Assembly: GCF_013520865.1 (NCBI RefSeq) | Contig: NZ_JACDXJ010000001.1 | Span: 4,573,501 to 4,637,500 of the forward strand | Source: Microvirga mediterraneensis | GTDB lineage: Bacteria > Pseudomonadota > Alphaproteobacteria > Rhizobiales > Beijerinckiaceae | Reading direction: 5' to 3' | DNA length: 64,000 nucleotides | Part shown: one piece after another, positions 51,587 through 62,026 of the stretch | Layout of the letters: every line of letters starts with the position of its first letter | Numbering within the stretch: position 1 is the stretch's first letter | The notes under the pieces: model-generated | What the model was told of the DNA's origin: nothing | The model's database searches: none | The model's input: only the letters and a program-made list of their open reading frames with translations | Translations under genes and position numbers: made by a program

Positions 51587-52342
51587 ATGCACAGCATCAC
51601 TAGAACACATTCCGCGTCATCGGTCGTCGCCCTTTCGAATGTGCACAAGAGCTTCGGCGCGCTCAAGGTGCTCGACGGGGTAAGCTTCGCTGTCGATCGT
51701 GGTGAGGTTCTCGTTCTCATCGGCCGCAGTGGCTCCGGCAAGAGCACCGCCTTGCGTTGCATCGACCGCTTCGAGACGATCGACCGCGGCGAGATTGTCG
51801 TGTGCGGCCATCGGGTCAACGACCCAAAACTCGACCTGCGGGCACTGCGCCAGGATGTCGGCATCGTGTTCCAGAGCTACAACCTGTTTCCGCATTTGAC
51901 CATCGAGGAAAACATCACGCTTGCCCCCTGTTCTGTAAAAGGAATCTCGAAGGTTCAGGCGAAGGAGCAGGCGCGGCGGGTTCTTGCCCAGGTCGGCCTG
52001 GAGGACAAGCTCCACCAATATCCTGAACAGCTTTCCGGCGGTCAGCAACAGCGCGCGGCGATCGCCCGCTCGCTCGCCATGCAGCCCAAGGTGATGCTGT
52101 TCGACGAAGTGACCTCGGCCCTCGATCCGGAGCTGACCGGCGAGGTTCTGAAGGTCATAGAGGCGCTCGCTGCGGACGGCATGACCATGGTGATGGTCAC
52201 GCACGAGATGGGATTTGCCAGGGGGATCGCCAACCGGGTGGTGTTCATGCATCGCGGCAAGGTCCATGAGACCGGTCCTGCCGCGATCCTGACATCGCCC
52301 GCAACTCCGGAACTCGCCCAGTTCGTTGGCACGGGGCTCTAA
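51587..52342 (+). CDS. Amino-acid-type ABC transporter ATPase
   Basis: A 251-residue PAAT-family ATPase with Walker A GRSGSGKST, Q-loop IVFQSYNLFPHLTI, signature LSGGQQQRAAIARSLAM, Walker B VMLFDEVTSALDP (DEV rather than DEP) and H-loop VTHEMGFA. The first 15 residues (MHSITRTHSASSVVA) are a short variable head. It energises the two permeases of this operon. Confidence 0.92.
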   Translation: MHSITRTHSASSVVALSNVHKSFGALKVLDGVSFAVDRGEVLVLIGRSGSGKSTALRCIDRFETIDRGEIVVCGHRVNDPKLDLRALRQDVGIVFQSYNLFPHLTIEENITLAPCSVKGISKVQAKEQARRVLAQVGLEDKLHQYPEQLSGGQQQRAAIARSLAMQPKVMLFDEVTSALDPELTGEVLKVIEALAADGMTMVMVTHEMGFARGIANRVVFMHRGKVHETGPAAILTSPATPELAQFVGTGL

Positions 52343-52374
52343 ACGACAACCAGAACTTAGGGAGACCAACGACG

Positions 52375-53172
52375 ATGATGATGAAGCGCCCGCTCTACGC
52401 TGCCGCAATTGCAATGACATGCATGGCGTCACTCGGCACAACCGCAGCCCACGCTGACCTTCTCGACGATATCATGAAGGCCAAGAAGATCCGCATCGCG
52501 ACCGACCTAGCAATTCCGCCGTCCGGAATGATGGATGCGAACCTAAATCCGACGGGGTCGGACGTGGAGACGGCCCAGCTTCTCGCCAAGGATCTTGGGC
52601 TGGAACTCGAGTTCGTCCAGACGACGGGTGCGACCCGGATTCCGAACGTCCAGACCAACAAGGCAGACATCATCATCTCGACCCTCTCCGTTACGCCCGA
52701 GCGTGCCAAGGTGATCGACTTCACCAAGGCCTACGCGGCCTTGCAATCCGTCGTAGGCTGCCTCAAATCGGTGCAGGTGAAGAGTTGGGAGGACCTCAAG
52801 GGCAAGACCATCGCCGTCTCCCGCGGCACGACGCAGGATACCGAATTGTCGAACATGAAGGATCGCAATCTCACCCTCGCACGCTTCGACGACGACGCCA
52901 CCATGGTGACGGCTGCGGTCTCGGGGCAGGCCGATTGCGTTGCGACTTCCGCAACGATCGTGAACCAGATCGGCGTCAAGAACCCGGCCCGCACGTTCGA
53001 GCCCAAGGTGCTCATTCGCACCTTCGACCTTGCCATCGGGGTCCGCAAGGGCGAGCCGCGCCTCGTCGAGAAGCTTAACGAATGGATCTCGACCAACCTG
53101 AAGAACGGCAAGCTGAACGAGATCTACAAGAAATTCCATGGCAGCGAGCTCCCGCAGGAGATGCGAAGCTGA
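52375..53172 (+). CDS. Amino-acid-type ABC transporter substrate-binding protein
   Basis: A 265-residue periplasmic receptor (SBP family 3) with a signal peptide (about residues 1-27, ending TAAHA). Mature motifs are KIRIATDLAIPPSGMMD, NPTGSDVETAQLLAKDLGL, ETDI-like TNKADIIISTLSVTPERAK and the late VLIRTFDLAIGVRKGEP. Ligand residues differ from GltI, and the surrounding sugar-type enzymes (RpiB, dehydrogenase) make a hydroxyacid or sugar-acid ligand as likely as an amino acid. An intercistronic hairpin follows. Confidence 0.9.
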   Translation: MMMKRPLYAAAIAMTCMASLGTTAAHADLLDDIMKAKKIRIATDLAIPPSGMMDANLNPTGSDVETAQLLAKDLGLELEFVQTTGATRIPNVQTNKADIIISTLSVTPERAKVIDFTKAYAALQSVVGCLKSVQVKSWEDLKGKTIAVSRGTTQDTELSNMKDRNLTLARFDDDATMVTAAVSGQADCVATSATIVNQIGVKNPARTFEPKVLIRTFDLAIGVRKGEPRLVEKLNEWISTNLKNGKLNEIYKKFHGSELPQEMRS

Positions 53173-53185
53173 GCCAGGAGAACAT

Positions 53186-53208
53186 AGGGTGGCGCCCAGC
53201 GCCACCCT
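53186..53208 (+). promoter_or_regulatory. Intercistronic hairpin after the receptor gene
   Basis: AGGGTGGCGC - CCA - GCGCCACCCT forms a 10-bp stem without a T-run, between the receptor gene and rpiB. Such hairpins commonly protect receptor mRNA ends or reduce downstream expression. Confidence 0.6.
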
Positions 53209-53237
53209 GCCTGCAACTATAAACGAAAGGTTATCCA

Positions 53238-53684
53238 ATGCGCGTCGTAATCGGGTCGGATCATGCCGGATGGCCCCTCAAGAATGCGGTGGTCGAGCAC
53301 GTCCGCTCTCTCGGACATGAGGTCATCGATGTCGGCTCGTTTGATGACAAACCTGTCGATTTCCCGGATATTGCCCGCGCGTTGACTCATAAGGTCAAGT
53401 CCGGTGAGGCCGAGCGCGGCATCATGGTCTGCGGCACCGGCGTCGGTGCGTCGATCGCAGCCAACAAGGTCAAGGGCATTCGCGCCGCCGTCTGCCACGA
53501 TATCCACTCGGCGCATCAGTCCGTCGAGCATGACGACGTCAACGTCATGTGCATCGGCGCCAAGATCGTCGGCTCTTGGCTCGCACAGGATCTCGTTGAG
53601 GCCTACTTGAAGGCGGAGTTCTCCACCGACGAGGACTGCCGTCGCCGCGTGGAAATGCTTCACGCCATGGATGCCGAAGGCTGA
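53238..53684 (+). CDS. rpiB: RpiB/LacAB-family sugar-phosphate isomerase
   Basis: A 148-residue isomerase of the ribose-5-phosphate isomerase B/galactose-6-phosphate isomerase family. The N-terminus VVIGSDHAGWPLK carries the DHAG motif; the catalytic Cys is in GIMVCGTGVGASIAANKVKG, and CHDIHSAHQSVEHDDVNVMC has the conserved His and Arg-equivalent region. Length matches RpiB. Within an inducible transporter/dehydrogenase operon it may act on a tetrose or other pentose phosphate rather than ribose-5-P, as EryI/DerI-type enzymes do. A decayed ribokinase-like fragment follows. Confidence 0.92.
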   Translation: MRVVIGSDHAGWPLKNAVVEHVRSLGHEVIDVGSFDDKPVDFPDIARALTHKVKSGEAERGIMVCGTGVGASIAANKVKGIRAAVCHDIHSAHQSVEHDDVNVMCIGAKIVGSWLAQDLVEAYLKAEFSTDEDCRRRVEMLHAMDAEG

Positions 53685-53717
53685 GTCCAATCGGATCGGA
53701 TAACGTGCGCGTATGGC

Positions 53718-53900
53718 ATGGTCCTTGTCTTCGGCTCCAATAGCGTCGATTTGGTCGCCCTCGTGTCTACGATCCGGCAACCCGGCTAGATAGTCCTCTC
53801 GCTGGGCTATGAGATGTCGTTCTACGGCAAAGGGCGCGAGCCACGCGATTGCGACGGCGCGGGTATTGCTATCGAATCGAGTGGCAATCACGGCCTGAGT
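53718..53900 (+). pseudogene. Decayed PfkB/ribokinase-family N-terminal fragment
   Basis: From the ATG at 53718 the translation runs MVLVFGSNSVDLVALVSTIR QPG, hits TAG at 53787-53789 where ribokinases have Glu (PGE), then continues IVLSLGYEMSFYGKG. One extra base near 53830 shifts the frame to GASHAIATARV. This is the ribokinase opening FGSxNxDLV...PGExV...YxxxxGGKGANQAxAAAR. The other 250 residues are absent. It directly follows rpiB and suggests the operon once encoded a sugar kinase. Confidence 0.7.
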
Positions 53901-54394
53901 TGACTGGATGAACTTTAATCACTGTCAATGAATGCGGCGAGAACGAGATCTGTGTCCCCAGCGAGACCAGTGCTTACTGGCCAGAGCTCCGGCCTTAGAA
54001 TCTGTGCCGTATGGCTCAACGAATGCGATGTTCCAGATGGAAGCTCCTTTCCAAGCGTCCCTCCATGTTGCGCAAGGCGTACGGGCGACTGGTGGTCGCG
54101 CTATTTGGAGCCCCTGCGCCAACTCAGCCGCAAGCTCCGGAAAGAGATCTCTCGAATCACAGACAGCAGCTGGGTACTGATAAGGGTCCCGGCTGGTAGC
54201 CCAATATCCCATTCGGTAAGCTTAAGCACATTTGACCGGTCATAGGGGCAGGGGTGCCTCCGCTGTGGCCTCGTTGAGCCGGGCGGCGTATAACGTCGTG
54301 CCGGCCGCGATTAAGAGCGTTTCACTCAGCCTGAATAGTGAAATTCAAAGTATGTTAAATCATCGGACCTGACTTCGAATGAACGTCCTATGCT
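53901..54394. other. Non-coding stretch before the RND operon end
   Basis: About 490 bases with no recognisable gene on either strand. It may include further degraded parts of the kinase gene, but no later PfkB motif (such as the GAGD loop) can be found. The last 60 bases are AT-rich. No clear terminator for the leftward RND operon is visible. Confidence 0.4.
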
Positions 54395-57300
54395 TTAATT
54401 GATCAGTTCCTCCGTCACCGCCACTGTTGACTTCGATTCCGATACCCGGCGCATCAACACATAGAATACAGGCGTAAAGACAAGACCGAAGAGGGTGACC
54501 CCCAGCATACCGGATAGAACGGCATTGCCCATGGCCCGACGCATCTCGGAACCTGCTCCCGTTGCCATCGCGAGAGGAACCACACCAGCGATGAATACAA
54601 TCGACGTCATCAGGATGGGCCTCAGGCGCAGCCGCGCAGCTTCGAGGACGGCATCGAGAGGATCATATCCCTCGTTCTCCCTGCTACGTGCGAACTCGAC
54701 GATGAGGATCGCGTTCTTGGCCGCCAGACCAACGAGAACGATAAAGCCGATCTGAGTGAAGATATTGTTGTCGCCACCCGACAGCCACACGCCGGCAGTC
54801 GCGGAAAGCAGAGCCACCGGAGCGATCAACAGCACAGCCAGAGGCAGTGACCACGAATTGTACTGAGCAGCCAAGATCAAGAAGGCGAGCAGTACGGCAA
54901 GCGGGAAAATGTAGATTGCCGTGTTGCCTGCCTGCTTTTCTTGATAGGTCAGGTCCGTCCACTCGAACGTCATGCCTGCAGGTAGGGTGTCCCGTGCGAT
55001 CCGGTCGATGGCTGCGATCGCCTGACCGGACGAATAGCCCGGTGCCGCATTGCCGCTGAGATCGGCGGAAGGATATCCATTGTAATGCATGACACGGTCC
55101 GGTCCGGAACCGGGAAAGACAGCTATGATCGACGCAAGCGGGATCATCTCATTCTTGTCATTGCGAACCTTCAGGCGAGCAATATCTTCGGCCTGCATAC
55201 GAAACGGCGCGTCTGCCTGAACGAAGACGCGGTAGGGTCTTCCGAAGCGGTTAAAATCATTAACGTAGACAGATCCCAGATAGGTCTGAAGTGTTTCGAA
55301 AATCGTCGTGAGAGGGATGCCAAGAGCCTTCGCCTTCGGACGGTCAATATCCACCTGGATCTGCGGTGCGTTCACTTGAAAGCTGGCGAGCAAGCCCATC
55401 AGTGCCGGATCCTGGCTCGCTTTCAGCATGACAGAGCCCAAGGCACCCGCAAGGGCATCGTGCCCCTGTCCGCTGCGATCCTCGATCTGCAACTTGAAGC
55501 CGCCAATCGCGCCCAGGCCAGAAACGGGCGGTGGCGGGAACATGCCGACGAACCCATCAGGGATCTGCGAGAACTTTTCCATAAGGCGACCGGCGATGGC
55601 ATGAGCCGAGAGCGATGGATCCTTGCGTTCCTCGAACGGTTTCAGTATTGCGAACATCACGGCAGCGTTCGGAATGTTGACAAATCCGTTGACCGACAAG
55701 CCGGGGAAGGCGACGGTACTCTCGACCCCAGGCTCAGCAAGTGCGACACGCGACATTTCCTTCACCACTAATTCCGTGCGATCGAGGGAAGCGCCAGAAG
55801 GAAGCTGTGCGATACCGACGAGGTAGTATTTGTCCTGTGCCGGCACGAAGCCGCCGGGAATCTTGTTGAAGCCCATATAAATCAGGCCCAGAAGGCCGAC
55901 ATAGACCACCATAACGATACCGCTGAGTCGAACGACTCGTCGCACAGTATCAACATAAGATTTGGAAGCAGCTTCGAAAGAGCGATTGAAGAGGTGAAAA
56001 AACTTCCCGAGTCCTACGTCGATCAATCGCGTCAAAGCGTCCTGCTGTCCATGGTGCGGTTTCAGGAGAATGCCGGACAGCGCAGGACTTAAGGTGAGAG
56101 AATTCACCGCTGAAAGAACCGTCGATATCGCGATGGTCAAGGCGAATTGCTGATAGAATGCTCCCTGAAGACCACTAAGGAAGGCCGTGGGAATGAAGAC
56201 CGCGGCCAGGACGGAGGTGATAGCGATGATAGGCCCCGTCACTTCGTCCATGGCCCTGTGGGCTGCTTCCTTGGGACTCGCGCCTAGGCTCATGTGGCGC
56301 TCGACATTCTCCACCACGACGATGGCATCGTCGACCACGATGCCGATCGACAGAACAAGGCCGAACAGCGATAGAGTATTGAGAGAGAAACCGAAGAGAT
56401 GCATGAACGCAAAGGTACCCACGAGTGACACAGGTACAGCGACCAGCGGAATGATCGAAGCGCGCCAAGTTTGAAGGAACATTACGACCACAAGCACCAC
56501 AAGCACGACCGCCTCGAGCAATGTAACGGCGACGGCCCTGAGCGAAGACTTCACGAGAATCGTCGGGTCATAGGCGATCCGGTAATCAATTCCTTGTGGG
56601 AAACCCTTTTTTAGCCCCTCCATCGTGGAGCGCACAGCACTCGAAACTTCGAGAGCATTCGCACCAGGACTCTGAATGATTTGAATCGCGACCGCTGGCT
56701 CCCCATCGAGCAGACTTCTAAGCGCATAAGCGTCTGCACCCAGTTCTACGCGTGCAACGTCGCGCAGGCGCACTGTTTGAGCTTCGTCTCCCGTCTTGAC
56801 AATAATGTCGCCGAACTGCTCCTCATTGGAAAGGCGTCCAAGGGTGTTGACGGATACCTGGAATTCAGCCGTCGTGTTGGGTTGCTGACCGACAGTACCC
56901 GCAGCTACTTGCACATTCTGCTCGCGAATGGCGCGGATGATATCCATGGCAGTAAGGCCTCGGGCCGCCACCTTTGTCGGATCGAGCCAGACGCGCATCG
57001 AATACTCACCAGCCCCCCAGATCACGACGTCGCCGACGCCAGGCAAGCGCGCAAGAGTATCGCGAACCTGCAGTTGAGCATAGTTCGAGATATACAGTGG
57101 ATCGTATCGTTTATCTGGAGAGATGAGATGGACAACCATCAGAATATCGGGAGAGGTCTTCTGCGTGACCACACCCTGACGCTGCACATCTTCGGGAAGA
57201 CGCGGAAGAGCCCGCGAAACCCGATTCTGCACTTGGATCTGCGCCGCATCGGGATTGACGCCCTGTGCGAAGGTAACAGTGAGCGTCATGCGTCCGTCCG

Positions 57301-57556
57301 TGGCCGCTTGAGAACTCATGTAGAGCATCCCCTCAACGCCGTTCAGAGCCTGCTCCAGAGGGGCTGCGACCGTATCCGCGATGACCTGGGGATTGGCGCC
57401 TGGATAGCTTGCCGTGACCTGGATCGTCGGCGGCGTAATAGCCGGATACTCGCTCAATGGCAGTCGCGTCAGCGAGAGAGCGCCACTGAGGATCACCAGA
57501 GCAGAAAGGACGATAGCGAAAATCGGACGGTCGACAAAGAAGTGTGAAAAGCGCAT
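54395..57556 (-). CDS. HAE1-type RND efflux pump inner-membrane subunit
   Basis: A 1,053-residue transporter of the AcrB/MexF/OqxB type. It starts MRFSHFFVDRPIFAIVLSAL and shows LPLSEYPAITPPTIQVTASY, YMSSQAATDGRMTLTVTFAQ, the TM4 proton-relay motif GIVVDDAIVVVENVERHM, and the second-half QIGFIVLVGLAAKNAILIVE and MRRAMGNAVLSGML. The DD in TM4 marks the drug-exporting HAE1 group rather than heavy-metal HME pumps (CusA). Proton-driven export of hydrophobic compounds is expected. It is co-transcribed with the adaptor gene (eight-base gap). No outer-membrane channel gene is present. Confidence 0.95.
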   Translation of the reverse strand: MRFSHFFVDRPIFAIVLSALVILSGALSLTRLPLSEYPAITPPTIQVTASYPGANPQVIADTVAAPLEQALNGVEGMLYMSSQAATDGRMTLTVTFAQGVNPDAAQIQVQNRVSRALPRLPEDVQRQGVVTQKTSPDILMVVHLISPDKRYDPLYISNYAQLQVRDTLARLPGVGDVVIWGAGEYSMRVWLDPTKVAARGLTAMDIIRAIREQNVQVAAGTVGQQPNTTAEFQVSVNTLGRLSNEEQFGDIIVKTGDEAQTVRLRDVARVELGADAYALRSLLDGEPAVAIQIIQSPGANALEVSSAVRSTMEGLKKGFPQGIDYRIAYDPTILVKSSLRAVAVTLLEAVVLVVLVVVMFLQTWRASIIPLVAVPVSLVGTFAFMHLFGFSLNTLSLFGLVLSIGIVVDDAIVVVENVERHMSLGASPKEAAHRAMDEVTGPIIAITSVLAAVFIPTAFLSGLQGAFYQQFALTIAISTVLSAVNSLTLSPALSGILLKPHHGQQDALTRLIDVGLGKFFHLFNRSFEAASKSYVDTVRRVVRLSGIVMVVYVGLLGLIYMGFNKIPGGFVPAQDKYYLVGIAQLPSGASLDRTELVVKEMSRVALAEPGVESTVAFPGLSVNGFVNIPNAAVMFAILKPFEERKDPSLSAHAIAGRLMEKFSQIPDGFVGMFPPPPVSGLGAIGGFKLQIEDRSGQGHDALAGALGSVMLKASQDPALMGLLASFQVNAPQIQVDIDRPKAKALGIPLTTIFETLQTYLGSVYVNDFNRFGRPYRVFVQADAPFRMQAEDIARLKVRNDKNEMIPLASIIAVFPGSGPDRVMHYNGYPSADLSGNAAPGYSSGQAIAAIDRIARDTLPAGMTFEWTDLTYQEKQAGNTAIYIFPLAVLLAFLILAAQYNSWSLPLAVLLIAPVALLSATAGVWLSGGDNNIFTQIGFIVLVGLAAKNAILIVEFARSRENEGYDPLDAVLEAARLRLRPILMTSIVFIAGVVPLAMATGAGSEMRRAMGNAVLSGMLGVTLFGLVFTPVFYVLMRRVSESKSTVAVTEELIN

Positions 57557-57564
57557 GGCCTACC

Positions 57565-58788
57565 TCACTCGGCAGCGGCGAGTTCGGCAGCGTCTCGAAA
57601 AGCTGCGGCATCCATGTTGCCGCCCATCGCTACGTCGCGTGGCGTCACCACCATTCCCGGACGAACCAAACCTTTAACAATAATCTTTTCGCCAGGGGCG
57701 AGACCTGACAGGACGGATCGCATTCCCGCGATGACAGGCCCAAGCTTCAAAATTCGGTACTCGACCTTATTGCCTTCGGCGAGCACGAGCGCATAGCGCT
57801 TGCCCTGATCCGTTCCGACAGCCTGATCGTCTATTAACACCGTTTCACGCGGCGCGTCGGTGATGAGCTTCACGCGGGCGAAAAGCCCGGGCGCGAGACG
57901 CCCATCGGGATTGGTAAGAGATGCGCGTGCGCGGATCGTACCCGTGCTGCGATCGATGCGGTTGCCCACGAAATTGAGAATGCCTTGCTGCGGAAAGCCC
58001 TGGTCGCTGATAAGCCCGACACGCACCGGAAGCTTCGCCCCGGTCCAACCGGACCTGTCAGAGCGAGCTTTCTCCAGCGAAGTGAGATAGGTCCCCTCGT
58101 CAATGTCGAAGTAAACATAAGCTGGGTCGACGGAGACGATCGTCGTGAGCAGCGTCGCCTGCCCCACATTGCCTCCCGTCACCAGATTGCCTTGTGTCAC
58201 AAGCACGCGGTCGATCCGACCAGAAATCGGAGCCGTGATTCTTGTATATGACAAGTCAAGCTCTGCGGTGAAAACTGCCGATTTCGCCGCCTGTACCTGT
58301 GCCTGGCGCTCGCGGCGATTGGCAAGGGCACCATCATACCGATCCCGAGAGGCAATGCCCTTGTCGTTCAACTGATCGACGCGGGCAAACTCGGCTTCTG
58401 CCTGAGACAGGCGGGCTTCTGCTTGGGCAAGCTGTGCACGAGACTGCTCGAGCATCGCTTGATAGGGGCGAGGATCGACTTGAAAGAGAATCTGCCCTTG
58501 TTCAACGATACCTCCTTCAGGCACGGTGACTGCTTGGATATATCCGCCGATCCGTGGACGGACTTCGACGCTTTCCACAGCAGCAATATAGCCCGTGTAT
58601 TCGAGCGATGGCGCGACTTTACGAACCAGGACTTCGGCAACAGGAACCTCCGGTGGAAGAGTGGCGTTTTTGGAACCCGTTTCGGAAGAGGCACGACCGG
58701 AGAACATCCAGATACTTATTCCGATAGCGAAAGTCGCAAGAAGCGAGAACAGGATAGTTTTCCGGATTGGAGCCGACATCTCATCCAT
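57565..58788 (-). CDS. RND periplasmic adaptor (membrane fusion protein)
   Basis: A 407-residue MexE/AcrA-type adaptor. A single N-terminal membrane segment (TILFSLLATFAIGISIWMF, about residues 10-28) anchors it without a lipobox Cys. Then come the barrel-sandwich start VEVRPRIGGYIQAVTVPEGG, a coiled-coil hairpin (about 95-170: RSQLAQAEARLSQAEAEFAR), LDLSYTRITAPISGRIDRV and the membrane-proximal domain. The ATG at 58788 (MDEMSAP) is chosen, although 58779 is equally possible. A CueR-like promoter lies about 60-90 bases upstream, implying metal control of this drug-type pump. Confidence 0.93.
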   Translation of the reverse strand: MDEMSAPIRKTILFSLLATFAIGISIWMFSGRASSETGSKNATLPPEVPVAEVLVRKVAPSLEYTGYIAAVESVEVRPRIGGYIQAVTVPEGGIVEQGQILFQVDPRPYQAMLEQSRAQLAQAEARLSQAEAEFARVDQLNDKGIASRDRYDGALANRRERQAQVQAAKSAVFTAELDLSYTRITAPISGRIDRVLVTQGNLVTGGNVGQATLLTTIVSVDPAYVYFDIDEGTYLTSLEKARSDRSGWTGAKLPVRVGLISDQGFPQQGILNFVGNRIDRSTGTIRARASLTNPDGRLAPGLFARVKLITDAPRETVLIDDQAVGTDQGKRYALVLAEGNKVEYRILKLGPVIAGMRSVLSGLAPGEKIIVKGLVRPGMVVTPRDVAMGGNMDAAAFRDAAELAAAE

Positions 58789-58845
58789 TCTTTCGACAGA
58801 TATCGGCGGCATGCTTTGCCTAGCCGATGAATTGAATTGCAAGGG

Positions 58846-58876
58846 ATGCTGAAACTTCCAACAGTAAGAAGGTCAG
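58846..58876 (-). promoter_or_regulatory. CueR-like promoter of the RND operon
   Basis: Read on the minus strand: CTGACC, a 19-base spacer TTCTTACTGTTGGAAGTTT, then CAGCAT. The spacer shares GACCTT-N8-TGGAAG with three other promoters in this locus; the 19-base spacing is the MerR-family hallmark. The -10 element is identical to that of the promoter at 63590. Confidence 0.75.
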
Positions 58877-59001
58877 GCTCCCTTCTTCAAACAGTCAGCG
58901 CCATTCTGCAGATCAGAGAAGCCTCCGGGTAGGAGCCAACTCGCATCGCGCACACCTAAAAGGCTTCCTGCAGAAACGCGCAGGATCTCCCCATTGGCTG
59001 A

Positions 59002-59030
59002 GCCCAGGGCCTTGGAGGATTGCCCTGGGC
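59002..59030 (-). terminator. Possible terminator hairpin downstream of the first HMA gene
   Basis: GCCCAGGGC (59002-59010) pairs with GCCCTGGGC (59022-59030), 21 bases after the HMA stop on the minus strand. No T-run follows, so it may be a Rho-assisted or RNA-stabilising hairpin. Confidence 0.45.
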
Positions 59031-59050
59031 CTGAGGGTCATCGAATGTCT

Positions 59051-59305
59051 TCAGAGAGCGGCCGTGTAGCCGGCCTCGGCCACAATAGCCTTCAGCACCG
59101 TGAAGTCGGATGCACCCTTGACGGCAACCGTCTTTGCCTGCGGATCGGCGACGACTTCCGTGCCCGGAAGGCGTGTCTCGATCGCCTTCTTGATCGTGCC
59201 TGCGCAGTGACCGCAGGTCATGTCGTCAACCTGGAAGGTGAAAGCACCCGTGATTACGCCCTTGGCGTTAGTCGTATCAGTGGAGTGGGAAGAACATCCA
59301 CACAT
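59051..59305 (-). CDS. Small HMA-domain metallochaperone (CopZ/GolB-like), copy 1
   Basis: An 84-residue protein with one heavy-metal-associated domain (about residues 18-84: FQVDDMTCGHCAGTIKKAIE, with the CxxC metal site CGHC). A second Cys motif stands at the extreme N-terminus (MCGCSSH), absent from ordinary CopZ and repeated in the second copy at 63656. It should bind Cu(I) or another soft ion in the cytoplasm and pass it to the P1B ATPase or the regulator. AAAGGAG precedes the ATG. It is divergent from copA, with its own CueR-like promoter. Confidence 0.92.
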   Translation of the reverse strand: MCGCSSHSTDTTNAKGVITGAFTFQVDDMTCGHCAGTIKKAIETRLPGTEVVADPQAKTVAVKGASDFTVLKAIVAEAGYTAAL

Positions 59306-59338
59306 GGTTCAACTCCTTTGCATTGATTGCAAGAGTGA

Positions 59339-59369
59339 GGTCTACGACTTCCAACGGTGGCAGGGTCAA
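59339..59369 (-). promoter_or_regulatory. CueR-like promoter of HMA gene copy 1
   Basis: Minus strand: TTGACC, spacer CTGCCACCGTTGGAAGTCG (19), TAGACC. GACC-N10-TGGAAG matches the copA and second HMA promoters; it lies about 35 bases before the ATG at 59305. Confidence 0.8.
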
Positions 59370-59420
59370 GAGGCAAAATCCCCATACTCCAACTCTGATT
59401 GAAGAGCGAACTTTTGTATC

Positions 59421-59451
59421 TTGACCTTACCATCGTTGGAAGAATTAAGCC
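59421..59451 (+). promoter_or_regulatory. CueR-like promoter of copA
   Basis: TTGACC, spacer TTACCATCGTTGGAAGAAT (19), TAAGCC. It closely parallels the E. coli copA promoter, where CueR binds an ACCTTCC...GGAAGG dyad within a 19-base spacer. Confidence 0.85.
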
Positions 59452-59483
59452 GTCTGTCGATTGATGGATCAAGGAGACCTGGG

Positions 59484-62015
<2,532 letters not shown>

Positions 62016-62026
62016 GAGGATCGGCG

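Noticed and set aside
54395..58788. Calling the RND system a CusBA-type heavy-metal pump
   Set aside because: TM4 carries the DDAIVVVEN motif of HAE1 drug pumps and the Met clusters of CusA are not seen; only its promoter suggests metal control.
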